DNA of 64,000 bases from Blautia schinkii (GTDB lineage: Bacteria; Bacillota; Clostridia; Lachnospirales; Lachnospiraceae): assembly GCF_013304825.1 (NCBI RefSeq), contig NZ_JAAWUO010000003.1, positions 62,001 to 126,000 of the forward strand, read 5' to 3'. Below, piece after piece: positions 1 through 8,040 of the stretch (its first letter is position 1; every line of letters begins with the position of its first letter). Both the position numbers and the translations under genes were made by a program. The notes beneath the pieces are model-generated. The model worked only from the letters and a program-made list of their open reading frames with translations, did no database searches and had not been told where the DNA came from.

Positions 1-1
1 G

Positions 2-103
2 TATCTTTATGAGCATGAGACGATCACAGGAGAGGAGTTTATGAAGATCCTTGAGGATAAATCGGTGGAGATCGAAGCTCTGCAGGAAAATATGGAAGCA
101 TAA
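2..103 (+). CDS. ftsH: C-terminal end of ATP-dependent zinc metalloprotease FtsH (5' part outside window)
   Basis: The window opens inside a gene whose last 33 codons are readable and end in TAA at 101-103. The visible peptide contains HETITGEEFMKIL followed by a short charged tail, which matches the extreme C-terminus of FtsH, where a conserved leucine/glutamate 'E-T-I-x-G-E-E-F' helix follows the metalloprotease domain. FtsH is a membrane-anchored AAA+ hexameric protease that removes damaged membrane proteins. The AAA and zinc-binding domains lie outside the window, so the call rests on this short tail only. A strong terminator follows it. Confidence 0.6.
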   Translation, partial: YLYEHETITGEEFMKILEDKSVEIEALQENMEA

Positions 104-133
104 TCATCAGTTACAGAAAAAAATACAGCAATA

Positions 134-194
134 AAAAAAGTTCGGAGCCGGATGGCAGAAAAGAAGTGCCATCCGTATACCGGACTTTTTTTAT
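134..194. terminator. Long hairpin terminator between convergent ftsH and degV-family genes
   Basis: A run of A is followed by an AGTTCGG...CCGGACT outer stem, an inner CGGATGGCA/TGCCATCCG stem and then a run of seven T. A-run and T-run on opposite sides make it usable in both directions, as expected between two converging genes. Confidence 0.85.
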
Positions 195-225
195 TATAAT
201 ACATAGCTGTCTGCAAATTTATAAT

Positions 226-1095
226 TTACCAGATTTCAGGATGTACCTTAGAGCAGGTGAGCGCCAGGGAACCAGGTCCGATGTGGCAGGAGACGCTTAA
301 GGAAAGAGGGAAGATATTAATTTCACCGATATTCGGAAAATTAGCGAGAGTTTCTTTTCTGAATTCCTCGGCAGCGGCAAGGTTGTGAGAGTGGATGACA
401 TCCAGATTGATCTTTTCACCGAAACGGTTGGAAATATCGTCTCTGATAGCTTTGGTCATGGTGCTTTTTGCCTGGATCATGGTGCGGGCTTTGGAAAAGG
501 CATCCAGCTTTTCACCCTGGATCTGGAGTATTGGCTTCAGACGGAGCATGGTTCCGATTGCAGCGGCAGCAGGGGTGATACGACCGCCCTGCTTGAGAAA
601 TTTCAGTGTTGCTACTGTGATGTAGATACTGGAATCAAAGCGGGTTTCTTCCAGCCAGTCACCGATCTCGGATGCTGAGAGGCCGTTTTTGGCCTGCTGG
701 ATGGCTTCAATGGCAGAATAGCGTAATGTTCCGGAAATTCGCTGGTTATTTACAACGCGTACGCGGCCATCGTAATCTTCGGAAAGCATCCTTGCTGTCT
801 GCATAGAGCTGGAAAGTCCGCTGGACATGGGGATATGTACGATCTCATCGTAATCTTTAAGGAGTTTATCCCAGAGATCTGTAACAGATTCCGGAGTCGG
901 CTGTGAGGTAGAAACGCGGCATCCCGGATTCTGCTCCAGATGCTGGAAAAACTCTGCCTGATTCATATCAATATCTTCCAGATATTCTTTATCATCTATA
1001 AAAAATGGCATGGGGAGCATATGTACTCCAAGTTCACGGGCCTGGGCTGGTGACATACCGCAGTTGCTGTCTGTAACAATGGCAATGGATTTCAT
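226..1095 (-). CDS. DegV family fatty-acid-binding protein
   Basis: About 289 residues, the normal DegV length. The start chosen is the ATG whose complement ends at 1095, because GGAGGA sits 8 bases upstream; the longer open frame to 1203 has no ribosome site. The N-terminus begins with a Rossmann-like strand and TDSNCGMSP, and MSSGLSSSMQTA follows in the middle; both are lipid-pocket motifs of DegV/FakB proteins. In Firmicutes these bind a fatty acid and present it to the FakA kinase for phospholipid synthesis. No fakA is next to it here, so whether it is a true FakB or another DegV paralogue cannot be decided. It is divergently transcribed from the polA operon, with promoters that overlap in the -35 region. 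Confidence 0.9.
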   Translation of the reverse strand: MKSIAIVTDSNCGMSPAQARELGVHMLPMPFFIDDKEYLEDIDMNQAEFFQHLEQNPGCRVSTSQPTPESVTDLWDKLLKDYDEIVHIPMSSGLSSSMQTARMLSEDYDGRVRVVNNQRISGTLRYSAIEAIQQAKNGLSASEIGDWLEETRFDSSIYITVATLKFLKQGGRITPAAAAIGTMLRLKPILQIQGEKLDAFSKARTMIQAKSTMTKAIRDDISNRFGEKINLDVIHSHNLAAAEEFRKETLANFPNIGEINIFPLSLSVSCHIGPGSLALTCSKVHPEIW

Positions 1096-1170
1096 AGTTG
1101 TAATCCTCCTTGTTGGAATATTTTGTGATCCGTACAGATAACCCAGTGAGGATTCTGCACAGCTGTTTTC

Positions 1171-1199
1171 AGTATACCACAGGAAACCACCCTTGTCAT
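1171..1199 (-). promoter_or_regulatory. Predicted sigma-A promoter for the DegV-family gene
   Basis: Reading the minus strand, ATGACA (1194-1199) and TATACT (1171-1176) are separated by 17 bases and lie about 75 bases before the start codon. Its -35 overlaps the -35 of the opposite promoter. Confidence 0.55.
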
Positions 1200-1221
1200 T
1201 CACAGTTTAATTCGCTATAAT
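1193..1221 (+). promoter_or_regulatory. Predicted sigma-A promoter of the polA operon
   Basis: TTGTCA at 1193-1198 and TATAAT at 1216-1221 are separated by exactly 17 bases, 75 bases upstream of the first gene of the operon. Confidence 0.65.
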
Positions 1222-1295
1222 GATAAACAATGTTACTGGTTACTGTTTATTTACAGCAGCCGAACAATTACGAAGCAGTAAAGAGAGGGAATCAT

Positions 1296-1649
1296 ATGGA
1301 TTGTCGTATTGCAGAAGAAATGGTCAGTAAATATATCAATCATACGCTGCCTTTAAATGATCTGGAGGATTTTCTGGAGCATATTGAGAACTGTTCCTCC
1401 TGCTACGATGAACTTGCCACATATTTCATTGTGCATAAAGCCATGCAGCAGCTGGATGAGCAGAAGGAAGATTCGGTTCTGGATTTCAGGAAACTTCTGG
1501 AGGAGGATATCCGGAAATCCAGGAAATATATTCGCAGGAAGAAATTTCACAGAGCTGTAGCAGCCGTTGCGGTCTGTGCTCTGATCGCTGTGCTTGTGGT
1601 CTTTCTCATTTTCGTGATCCTGGAAATTAAGGAGGGAATTAGATTTTGA
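1296..1649 (+). CDS. Small single-pass membrane protein with anti-sigma-type zinc-finger motif
   Basis: A 117-residue protein. The ATG at 1296 follows AGAGAGGGA; an upstream GTG/ATG extension has no ribosome site. The first half has the pattern H-x3-C-x2-C in HIENCSSCYDEL, typical of the zinc-binding anti-sigma (zf-HC2) fold. The C-terminal third is a basic stretch followed by a strongly hydrophobic helix (about residues 87-108). Family knowledge suggests an anti-sigma or related membrane sensor, but no ECF sigma gene lies beside it; instead it is translationally coupled to polA, whose TTG start overlaps its TGA stop. Function of this pairing is unknown. Confidence 0.7.
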   Translation: MDCRIAEEMVSKYINHTLPLNDLEDFLEHIENCSSCYDELATYFIVHKAMQQLDEQKEDSVLDFRKLLEEDIRKSRKYIRRKKFHRAVAAVAVCALIAVLVVFLIFVILEIKEGIRF

Positions 1650-4285
1650 GTGAAAAAATATTACTGATCGACGGACACAGCATTTTGAACCGTGCGTTCT
1701 ACGGGCTGCCGGATCTTACCAATGCCGAGGGACGTCATACAGGAGCCGTATATGGATTTCTGAACATTATGTTCAGGATTATGGAGGAGGAAAATCCGGA
1801 ATATCTGACAGTTGCTTTTGATCTGAGTGCACCTACGTTCCGCCACAAGAGATATGAAGCTTACAAGGGGACTCGTAAGCCTATGCCGGAAGAACTCAGG
1901 GAACAGGTTCCCCTGATCAGAGAAATGCTTACTGCGATGGGAATCAATATCATGTCGCTGGAAGGATATGAGGCAGATGATCTTCTTGGTACGGTTGCCA
2001 GAAGGAGTGAAGCGAAGGGGATGGATGTTACCATTCTTTCCGGAGACAGAGATCTTCTCCAGCTTGCCACAGATAAGATCCTGATCCGTTTGCCGAAGAC
2101 AGTCCGGGGTAAGACAACCATTGAAAACTACCACACAGCGGAAGTTTTTGAAAAATATCAGGTAACACCGCCGCAGATTATCGAGCTGAAAGCATTGATG
2201 GGCGACAGTTCTGATAATATTCCGGGAATTCCAGGAGTAGGTGAGAAGACAGCCACCAAAATGATCGTTCAGTTTGGATGCATTGAGAATGCACATGAGC
2301 ATCTGGAAGAAGTGAAGCCAAACAAGGCAAGAGAGTCTCTTCGGGAGCATTATGATATGGCACAGCTTTCCAAAGAGCTTGCTACTATTAATACAGACAG
2401 TCCTCTTGAATTTTCCTATGAGAAGGCAAAAGTTGAAAATCCGTACACACCGGAAGCTTATGAATTGTGCAAGAGACTGGAATTCAAAAATATGCTGAAC
2501 CGTTTTGACACATCTATAGCAGCAGATTCTTCCATGGATCTGGAGTTTTTTACCTGCAATGATCTCTCAGGGGTGGAGACTCTGTTTGAAAAAGCTGCGA
2601 ATAAGAAGCAGGTGGGAATATCCATCCTTGCAGATCCGGAGCAGGTATATACGGTAGGACTTGTCCTTGATGAAAAAGATATTTATCAGATTTCGGTGGG
2701 AGGACTTCTTACAGGAGAATATCTGTGCGGAAAAATTGCAACTCTTGGGGAACATACAGTAATCTGCGCCATGGATATCAAGGCAGTACTGAAGCATGCG
2801 GCACTTGCTGACCCGGCGAAGGTTTTTGACGCAGGTGTTGCCGCATATCTTCTAAATCCTCTGAAATCTTCCTACACTCACGATGATATTGCCAGAGAAT
2901 ATCTGGATGGCATGATGCTTCCTGCAAAAGAGGACCTTCTGGGAAAAACATCACAAAAGAAGGCCTGGGAGGATGAGATGGAGGGCCTAGGCAATTATGC
3001 CTGCTATCAGGCTTTTGTGCCTTATATGGCATGTAAAGTCCTTCTTGAGAAGCTGGATGAAACAGGAATGAGAAAGGTTTATGATGAAATTGAGCTTCCG
3101 TTGGTATTTACGCTGAATTCCATGGAGAAATGGGGAATTTCCGTCAAAGGAGAGGAACTTAAAAGTTACGGAGAGAAACTGAGTGTGCGTATTCAGCAGC
3201 TGGAGAAAACAATCTGGCAGGAGGCAGGGGAGGATTTTAATATCAATTCCCCAAAGCAGCTTGGAGTGATCCTTTTTGAAAAAATGGGACTTCCAGGTGG
3301 AAAGAAGACCAAGACAGGCTATTCTACTGCGGCAGATATCCTGGATAAACTGGCACCGGATTATGCCATTGTGAAGGATATTTTGGAATACCGTCAGCTT
3401 ACCAAACTGAAATCCACCTATGCGGATGGGCTTGGAAATGTGATTGGAAAAGACGGACGAATCCACTCCACTTTTAATCAGACGATTACAGCTACCGGTC
3501 GTATCAGCAGCACAGAGCCGAATCTTCAGAATATTCCGGTACGTATGGAACTTGGAAGACTGATCCGCAAGGTTTTTGTGCCGGAGGATGGATATGTGTT
3601 TCTGGATGCCGATTATTCTCAGATCGAGCTTCGTGTGCTGGCCCACATGTCCGGGGATGAGAAACTGATCCAGGCATACAGAGAGGCAGAGGATATCCAC
3701 CGCCTTACAGCATCCCAGGTGTTCCATGTGCCCCTCGATGAGGTTACACCGCTGCAGAGACGAAATGCCAAGGCTGTAAACTTCGGAATCGTGTATGGAA
3801 TCAGCTCTTTCGGACTGAGCCAGGATTTGAGTATAACCAGAAAAGAGGCAGCAGCCTATATCGAAAAATATTTCGAGACATATCCGAAGATCAAGGGATT
3901 TCTGGATGGCCTTGTAAAAGATGGCAGGGAACACGGTTATGTAACGACTATGTTTGGCAGAAGAAGACCGGTGCCGGAACTGAAATCAAGCAATTTCATG
4001 CAGCGTTCTTTTGGTGAGCGTGTAGCTATGAATTCCCCGATCCAGGGAACTGCGGCAGACATCATCAAGATTGCCATGAACCATGTTTATGAACGAATGA
4101 AACGAGAAGGCTTAGAGTCAAGGCTGGTGCTTCAGGTACACGATGAGCTTCTGATCGAGACCAGGAAGGAAGAAATCGAAATTGTTTCCCGCATTCTGGA
4201 AGAAGAGATGAAGGGAGCTGCCCATCTGGCAGTGGAACTTGACGTGGATATGCACCAGGGTGACAGCTGGTATGAGGCGAAATAA
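1646..4285 (+). CDS. polA: DNA polymerase I
   Basis: 879 residues, full length for Pol I. It fills gaps and removes RNA primers during replication and repair. The N-terminal 5'-3' exonuclease (about 1-300) has IDGHSILNRAFYG, SGDRDLLQL and the GDSSDNIPGIPGVGEKTA helix-hairpin-helix. The middle region (about 310-470) aligns with the 3'-5' exonuclease domain but the metal-binding acidic motif is not visible, so proofreading is probably absent, as in many Gram-positive Pol I. The polymerase domain shows motif A DADYSQIELR (near 653), motif B RRNAKAVNFGIVYG (near 704) and motif C QVHDELL (near 830). Start is TTG at 1646 behind AAGGAGGG, overlapping the stop of the upstream gene. coaE starts immediately after the stop codon. 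Confidence 0.97.
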   Translation: MSEKILLIDGHSILNRAFYGLPDLTNAEGRHTGAVYGFLNIMFRIMEEENPEYLTVAFDLSAPTFRHKRYEAYKGTRKPMPEELREQVPLIREMLTAMGINIMSLEGYEADDLLGTVARRSEAKGMDVTILSGDRDLLQLATDKILIRLPKTVRGKTTIENYHTAEVFEKYQVTPPQIIELKALMGDSSDNIPGIPGVGEKTATKMIVQFGCIENAHEHLEEVKPNKARESLREHYDMAQLSKELATINTDSPLEFSYEKAKVENPYTPEAYELCKRLEFKNMLNRFDTSIAADSSMDLEFFTCNDLSGVETLFEKAANKKQVGISILADPEQVYTVGLVLDEKDIYQISVGGLLTGEYLCGKIATLGEHTVICAMDIKAVLKHAALADPAKVFDAGVAAYLLNPLKSSYTHDDIAREYLDGMMLPAKEDLLGKTSQKKAWEDEMEGLGNYACYQAFVPYMACKVLLEKLDETGMRKVYDEIELPLVFTLNSMEKWGISVKGEELKSYGEKLSVRIQQLEKTIWQEAGEDFNINSPKQLGVILFEKMGLPGGKKTKTGYSTAADILDKLAPDYAIVKDILEYRQLTKLKSTYADGLGNVIGKDGRIHSTFNQTITATGRISSTEPNLQNIPVRMELGRLIRKVFVPEDGYVFLDADYSQIELRVLAHMSGDEKLIQAYREAEDIHRLTASQVFHVPLDEVTPLQRRNAKAVNFGIVYGISSFGLSQDLSITRKEAAAYIEKYFETYPKIKGFLDGLVKDGREHGYVTTMFGRRRPVPELKSSNFMQRSFGERVAMNSPIQGTAADIIKIAMNHVYERMKREGLESRLVLQVHDELLIETRKEEIEIVSRILEEEMKGAAHLAVELDVDMHQGDSWYEAK

Positions 4286-4885
4286 ATGAGAGTGATCGGA
4301 GTAACCGGCGGAGTAGGTGCCGGAAAGAGTACAGTGCTTGGGATATTGGAAAAAGATTTTGATGCTTATGTGATCCAGGCAGATCTTTTAGGCCATGTTC
4401 TGATGGAACCAGGCGAAGAATGTTATGATGCAGTGATCGCATTGTTTGGAAAAGAAATCATAAAAAAAGATAAAACTATTGACCGCAGACGGATTTCTGA
4501 TGTAGTATTCACAGATAAGGATATGCTTTTGAAATTAAACGGGATCATTCATCCGGCTGTGAAGCAGAGAATCCTGCACCTCATCGACAAACAGAGAGAG
4601 GCAGGAAGAGGAATCTGTGTTGTGGAAGCAGCTCTTTTTCTGGAAGAAAGATATCAGGAGTTCTGTGATGAAGTCTGGTATGTATACACAGAGGAGGAGA
4701 TCCGGATACAGCGGCTGATGGAAAGCCGAGGCTATTCCAGGGATAAATCTCTTGGCATTATCCGAAACCAGGTATCCGATCAGGTGTTCAGGGAGAATAC
4801 AGACTATGTGATCGAAAATAACGGAGATCTGGAGGATACCCGGAGACAGATCAGAGAAGGGATAGAGAGAAATGAGACTTTGTAG
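4286..4885 (+). CDS. coaE: Dephospho-CoA kinase
   Basis: 199 residues. Catalyses the last step of coenzyme A synthesis, ATP-dependent phosphorylation of dephospho-CoA. The N-terminal P-loop GVTGGVGAGKST and the following D-A-D-type substrate region (IQADLLGH) are clear, and NGIIHPAVK is the usual family motif in the lid region. Its ATG directly abuts the TAA of polA and its 3' end overlaps the next gene by 14 bases, so the three are one transcript. Confidence 0.95.
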   Translation: MRVIGVTGGVGAGKSTVLGILEKDFDAYVIQADLLGHVLMEPGEECYDAVIALFGKEIIKKDKTIDRRRISDVVFTDKDMLLKLNGIIHPAVKQRILHLIDKQREAGRGICVVEAALFLEERYQEFCDEVWYVYTEEEIRIQRLMESRGYSRDKSLGIIRNQVSDQVFRENTDYVIENNGDLEDTRRQIREGIERNETL

Positions 4886-5669
4886 TATTGCCAGCGGAAG
4901 CAGCGGCAACTGTATCTATGTGGGTTCGGAGGAAGCACATGTACTGGTGGATGTGGGAATCAGCGGAAAGAGCATTGAGAAAGGTCTGAATTCGCTGGAG
5001 CTTACCGGGAAGGATGTGGACGGAATCCTGATCACTCACGAACATTCCGACCATATCAAGGGACTAGGGGTGATCTCCAGAAAATACGGAATCCCCATCT
5101 ACACCACAGGTGGAACAGCAGATGCCATGCTTCGGATGAAATCCCTGGGAAAAATGCCGGAAGGGCTGATCCATGAGATCCGGGAAGACGAACCTTTTGA
5201 GATCAAGGATCTGACAGTGAATCCTTTTACCATTCCTCATGATGCTGCCCAGCCGGTAGGTTATCGTCTGGAGTGTGGGGAGCATTCAGTTGGAATTGCC
5301 ACAGACCTTGGGAAATACAATGATTATATTGTTAAGAATCTGGAGAATCTGGATGCGGTGCTTCTGGAAGCAAATCACGACATCCGTATGCTCCAGGTTG
5401 GTAAATACCCATATTATCTGAAACAGAGAATCCTGGGAGACAGAGGTCATCTCTCCAATGAGAATGCAGGAAGGCTTCTCTGCCGGATCCTCCATGATAA
5501 TCTGAAAGCTGTTTTTCTCGGCCATTTAAGTCGTGAGAACAATTATGAAGAACTTGCCTACGAGACAGTCTGCTCGGAGGTGACACTTGGTGACAACCCG
5601 TACAGATCCAGGGATTTCAGAATCCAGGTAGCAAAGCGGGATCACATATCAGAAATAATCACAGTGTAG
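4872..5669 (+). CDS. MBL-fold metallohydrolase (YycJ/WalJ-like)
   Basis: 265 residues. The metallo-beta-lactamase motif THEHSDHIKG (near residue 57) binds two zinc or manganese ions; later ligands appear as IPHDA, TDLG and the C-terminal FLGHLSRENN. This pattern and length match the YycJ/WalJ group, proposed to act as a nuclease in DNA repair or in replication/cell-wall coordination. The coupling to polA and coaE fits a DNA-maintenance role, which is inference. The ATG at 4872 lies inside coaE with GAAGGGATAGAGAG upstream. Confidence 0.85.
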   Translation: MRLCSIASGSSGNCIYVGSEEAHVLVDVGISGKSIEKGLNSLELTGKDVDGILITHEHSDHIKGLGVISRKYGIPIYTTGGTADAMLRMKSLGKMPEGLIHEIREDEPFEIKDLTVNPFTIPHDAAQPVGYRLECGEHSVGIATDLGKYNDYIVKNLENLDAVLLEANHDIRMLQVGKYPYYLKQRILGDRGHLSNENAGRLLCRILHDNLKAVFLGHLSRENNYEELAYETVCSEVTLGDNPYRSRDFRIQVAKRDHISEIITV

Positions 5670-5682
5670 AAAGGAAAAAACG

Positions 5683-5955
5683 ATGAAGAAGACAATTATC
5701 ACAGTAGTAGGAAATGACACAGTAGGAATTATCGCAAAGGTTTGTACATATCTTGCAGAAAATCAGGTAAATATTCTGGATATTTCTCAGACCATCGTTC
5801 AGGGGTATTTCAACATGATGATGATCGCAGATACAGCGAAATGTGAGAAAGATGGCGGCACACTTGCCGGCGAGCTTGAGAATCTGGGCAAAGAGATCGG
5901 CGTAGTGATTCACTGCCAGCATGAAGATATTTTTAACATGATGCACAGAGTGTAA
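5683..5955 (+). CDS. ACT domain-containing protein (UPF0237 type)
   Basis: 90 residues, a single ACT domain beginning with TIITVVGNDTVGIIAKVCTYL, the conserved ligand-loop of GcvR-like regulators. Such proteins probably bind an amino acid or related ligand. It is followed after 82 bases by a DUF711 protein, and this pair is conserved in many Firmicutes. A perfect 11-bp inverted repeat lies between them. Ribosome site AGAAAGGAA precedes the ATG. Confidence 0.88.
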   Translation: MKKTIITVVGNDTVGIIAKVCTYLAENQVNILDISQTIVQGYFNMMMIADTAKCEKDGGTLAGELENLGKEIGVVIHCQHEDIFNMMHRV

Positions 5956-5989
5956 TAAAATAACAGTGTAGTGTATCAGTTATTTTATT
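5954..5989 (+). promoter_or_regulatory. AT-rich perfect stem-loop between the ACT and DUF711 genes
   Basis: AATAAAATAAC at 5954-5964 is the exact reverse complement of GTTATTTTATT at 5979-5989. It overlaps the ACT stop codon. There is no following T-run, so mRNA stabilisation or partial attenuation is more likely than full termination. Confidence 0.5.
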
Positions 5990-6037
5990 AAATGAATTAT
6001 ATCTATTTTACATCATTCATCAGGGAGAAAATAAAAA

Positions 6038-7402
6038 ATGATCAATATTTTTGAGGTAAACGAGACAAATAAAATGATCGAGCAGGAAAACCTGGATGTG
6101 CGTACCATCACTATGGGTATCAGCCTTCTGGATTGCATCGATCCTGACCTGGATGCACTGAATCAGAAAATATACGAGAAAATCACCACAAAAGCAAGAA
6201 ATCTTGTGGCAACAGGTGATGAGATTGCGAAAGAGTACGGAATCCCGGTCGTAAACAAAAGAATCTCCGTAACTCCTATCGCATTGGTTGGCGGAGCTGC
6301 ATGTAAAAAAACAGAAGATTTTGTAACGATCGCAAAAACACTGGATAAATGTGCAAAGGAAGTTGGGGTTAACTTTATTGGAGGATATTCTGCACTGGTA
6401 AGCAAAGGAATGACTCCAGCAGAGGAGCTTCTGATCCGTTCTATTCCGCAGGCTATGGCAGAGACAGAACGTGTCTGCAGTTCTGTAAATGTTGGTTCCA
6501 CAAAGACTGGTATCAACATGGACGCTGTAAAACTGATGGGCGAGATCGTTCTTGCTACTGCAGAAGCTACCAGGGAGCAGGATTCCCTTGGCTGTGCCAA
6601 GCTTGTGGTATTCTGCAACGCACCGGATGATAACCCGTTTATGGCAGGTGCTTTCCACGGTGTTACAGAGGCTGACTGCATTATCAACGTAGGTGTCAGC
6701 GGTCCCGGAGTTGTTAAGAAGGCACTGGAACAGGTTCGTGGAGAGGACTTCGGAACACTTTGCGAGATGATCAAGCGTACAGCATTTAAGGTAACACGTG
6801 TTGGACAGCTTGTTGCACGTGAGGCATCCAGGCGTCTTGATGTACCGTTCGGTATTGTGGATCTTTCCCTTGCACCGACACCGGCAATCGGTGATTCTGT
6901 AGCAGAGATACTGGAGGAGATTGGCCTTGAGAGAGCCGGTGCACCAGGAACAACAGCAGCACTTGCACTTCTGAACGATCAGGTTAAAAAGGGCGGCGTT
7001 ATGGCAGCAGCGGCTGTAGGTGGATTAAGTGGCGCATTTATTCCGGTCAGCGAGGACCAGGGAATGATCGATGCTGTAAACGAGGGCGCACTTACTCTGG
7101 AGAAGCTGGAGGCCATGACCTGTGTATGCTCTGTAGGACTTGATATGATCGCAGTTCCAGGAGATACCAAGGCTACTACACTGGCAGGTATCATTGCAGA
7201 TGAGTCTGCCATCGGTATGGTAAACCAGAAGACAACAGCAGTACGTCTGATCCCGGTTATCGGTAAAGGTGTTGGTGAGACTGTTGAGTTCGGAGGTCTT
7301 CTTGGTTATGCACCGATCATGCCTGTAAATTCATTCTCCTGCGATGCATTTGTGCAGAGAGGTGGAAGAATTCCGGCACCGATTCACAGCTTCAAGAATT
7401 AA
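6038..7402 (+). CDS. PFL family / DUF711 (UPF0210) protein
   Basis: 454 residues, the standard family length. It starts [14 protein letters not shown] and carries the long conserved glycine-rich stretches of UPF0210, for example [15 protein letters not shown] and [13 protein letters not shown]. Structures place the family near glycyl-radical folds, but no enzymatic reaction is established. It almost always follows an ACT domain gene, as here, which suggests that a small metabolite controls or feeds it (inference). The ribosome site is CAGGGAG ten bases before the ATG. Confidence 0.93.
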   Translation: MINIFEVNETNKMIEQENLDVRTITMGISLLDCIDPDLDALNQKIYEKITTKARNLVATGDEIAKEYGIPVVNKRISVTPIALVGGAACKKTEDFVTIAKTLDKCAKEVGVNFIGGYSALVSKGMTPAEELLIRSIPQAMAETERVCSSVNVGSTKTGINMDAVKLMGEIVLATAEATREQDSLGCAKLVVFCNAPDDNPFMAGAFHGVTEADCIINVGVSGPGVVKKALEQVRGEDFGTLCEMIKRTAFKVTRVGQLVAREASRRLDVPFGIVDLSLAPTPAIGDSVAEILEEIGLERAGAPGTTAALALLNDQVKKGGVMAAAAVGGLSGAFIPVSEDQGMIDAVNEGALTLEKLEAMTCVCSVGLDMIAVPGDTKATTLAGIIADESAIGMVNQKTTAVRLIPVIGKGVGETVEFGGLLGYAPIMPVNSFSCDAFVQRGGRIPAPIHSFKN

Positions 7403-7404
7403 TC

Positions 7405-7547
7405 GTTACTGTTCACTCTGTGACCAGCAACACGCTTCGCGATGCACAGAAATCATGCTGTGCATGATTTCGCGCCGCAATTCTCGGGTTTTCTGTGACC
7501 TTTGCTCACAAAAAACGCCTCGCGGGATATTACCAGTGAACAGTAAC
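7405..7547. repeat. 143-bp MITE-like repeat, copy 1 (12-bp perfect terminal inverted repeats)
   Basis: The element is bounded by GTTACTGTTCAC (7405-7416) and its exact complement GTGAACAGTAAC (7536-7547). The centre holds a second perfect hairpin, GAAATCATGC/GCATGATTTC. A diverged relative lies at 13686-13827, sharing the blocks CTCTGTxACC, TCTGTGACCTTT and AAAAAACxCCTCGC. It has no convincing gene; the open frames running through it are by-products. Because it begins two bases after the DUF711 stop it may also serve as a transcription end. Confidence 0.75.
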
Positions 7548-7577
7548 AATTAATCCTGAAATAATTTCATTTCGGGG

Positions 7578-7606
7578 TTGACAGAGTTACGTTGATGTGC
7601 TAAAGT
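7578..7606 (+). promoter_or_regulatory. Sigma-A promoter driving the T-box / trpXYZ transcript
   Basis: Consensus TTGACA at 7578-7583, a 17-base spacer, and TAAAGT at 7601-7606. Confidence 0.8.
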
Positions 7607-7624
7607 AAACACAACTTAAAAAAC

Positions 7625-7897
7625 AAACCAGTGAGAAAGAGAAGTAGACATTTCAGGAAGCTTCACAGAGAGCGGTGATGGTGGAAATCCGCAGGGGACC
7701 AGATGTTGAATGGACTTTCGAGGGCGGCCCGAACTATTTATCTGTACAGTAGGCGCCGACGGGAACCGAACCCGTTACCAATGAGGAGTGTATGTTAGTA
7801 CACCGGAAAGTGGGCGATTCGTCAATTTGAGTGGTACCGCGATAATAAAGAACTTTTATTACCGTCTCAAGCATAATATAAGCTTGGGACGGTTTTT
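7625..7897 (+). promoter_or_regulatory. T-box riboswitch, tryptophan type (UGG specifier)
   Basis: A complete T-box leader. Stem I contains AGTAGACA and GGTGATGGTGGAAATCCGC; the specifier loop reads GAATGGAC, giving UGG (Trp) at 7711-7713. The 14-base T-box core with TGGTACCGCG lies at 7832-7841, able to pair with an uncharged tRNA acceptor end. The leader ends in an intrinsic terminator, ACCGTC...GACGGT plus T-run, at 7861-7897. Uncharged tRNA-Trp would favour the antiterminator and turn on the transporter genes that follow. The specifier assignment is read directly; the folded boundaries of stem I are approximate. Confidence 0.92.
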
Positions 7898-8040
7898 GTG
7901 TTACAGGAAAAAGCTTCTGTTGCATAAAAAAGTTGTTCCGGATGAGAGCCTGGATTCCGAAGGGAAACAGTGCTCTGGATAAGCAGACCGCAGGTGTACA
8001 AAAGTTAAGTAAAGCGGATTTAAGAAGGGAGAACAAAACT

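Noticed and set aside
2987-3934. 315-codon frame antisense to polA
   Set aside because: Shadow of polA; the plus-strand frame has all polymerase motifs.
7344-7553. 69-codon plus-strand frame after the DUF711 gene
   Set aside because: It begins inside the DUF711 gene in another frame and runs through the inverted-repeat element; no ribosome site or family likeness.
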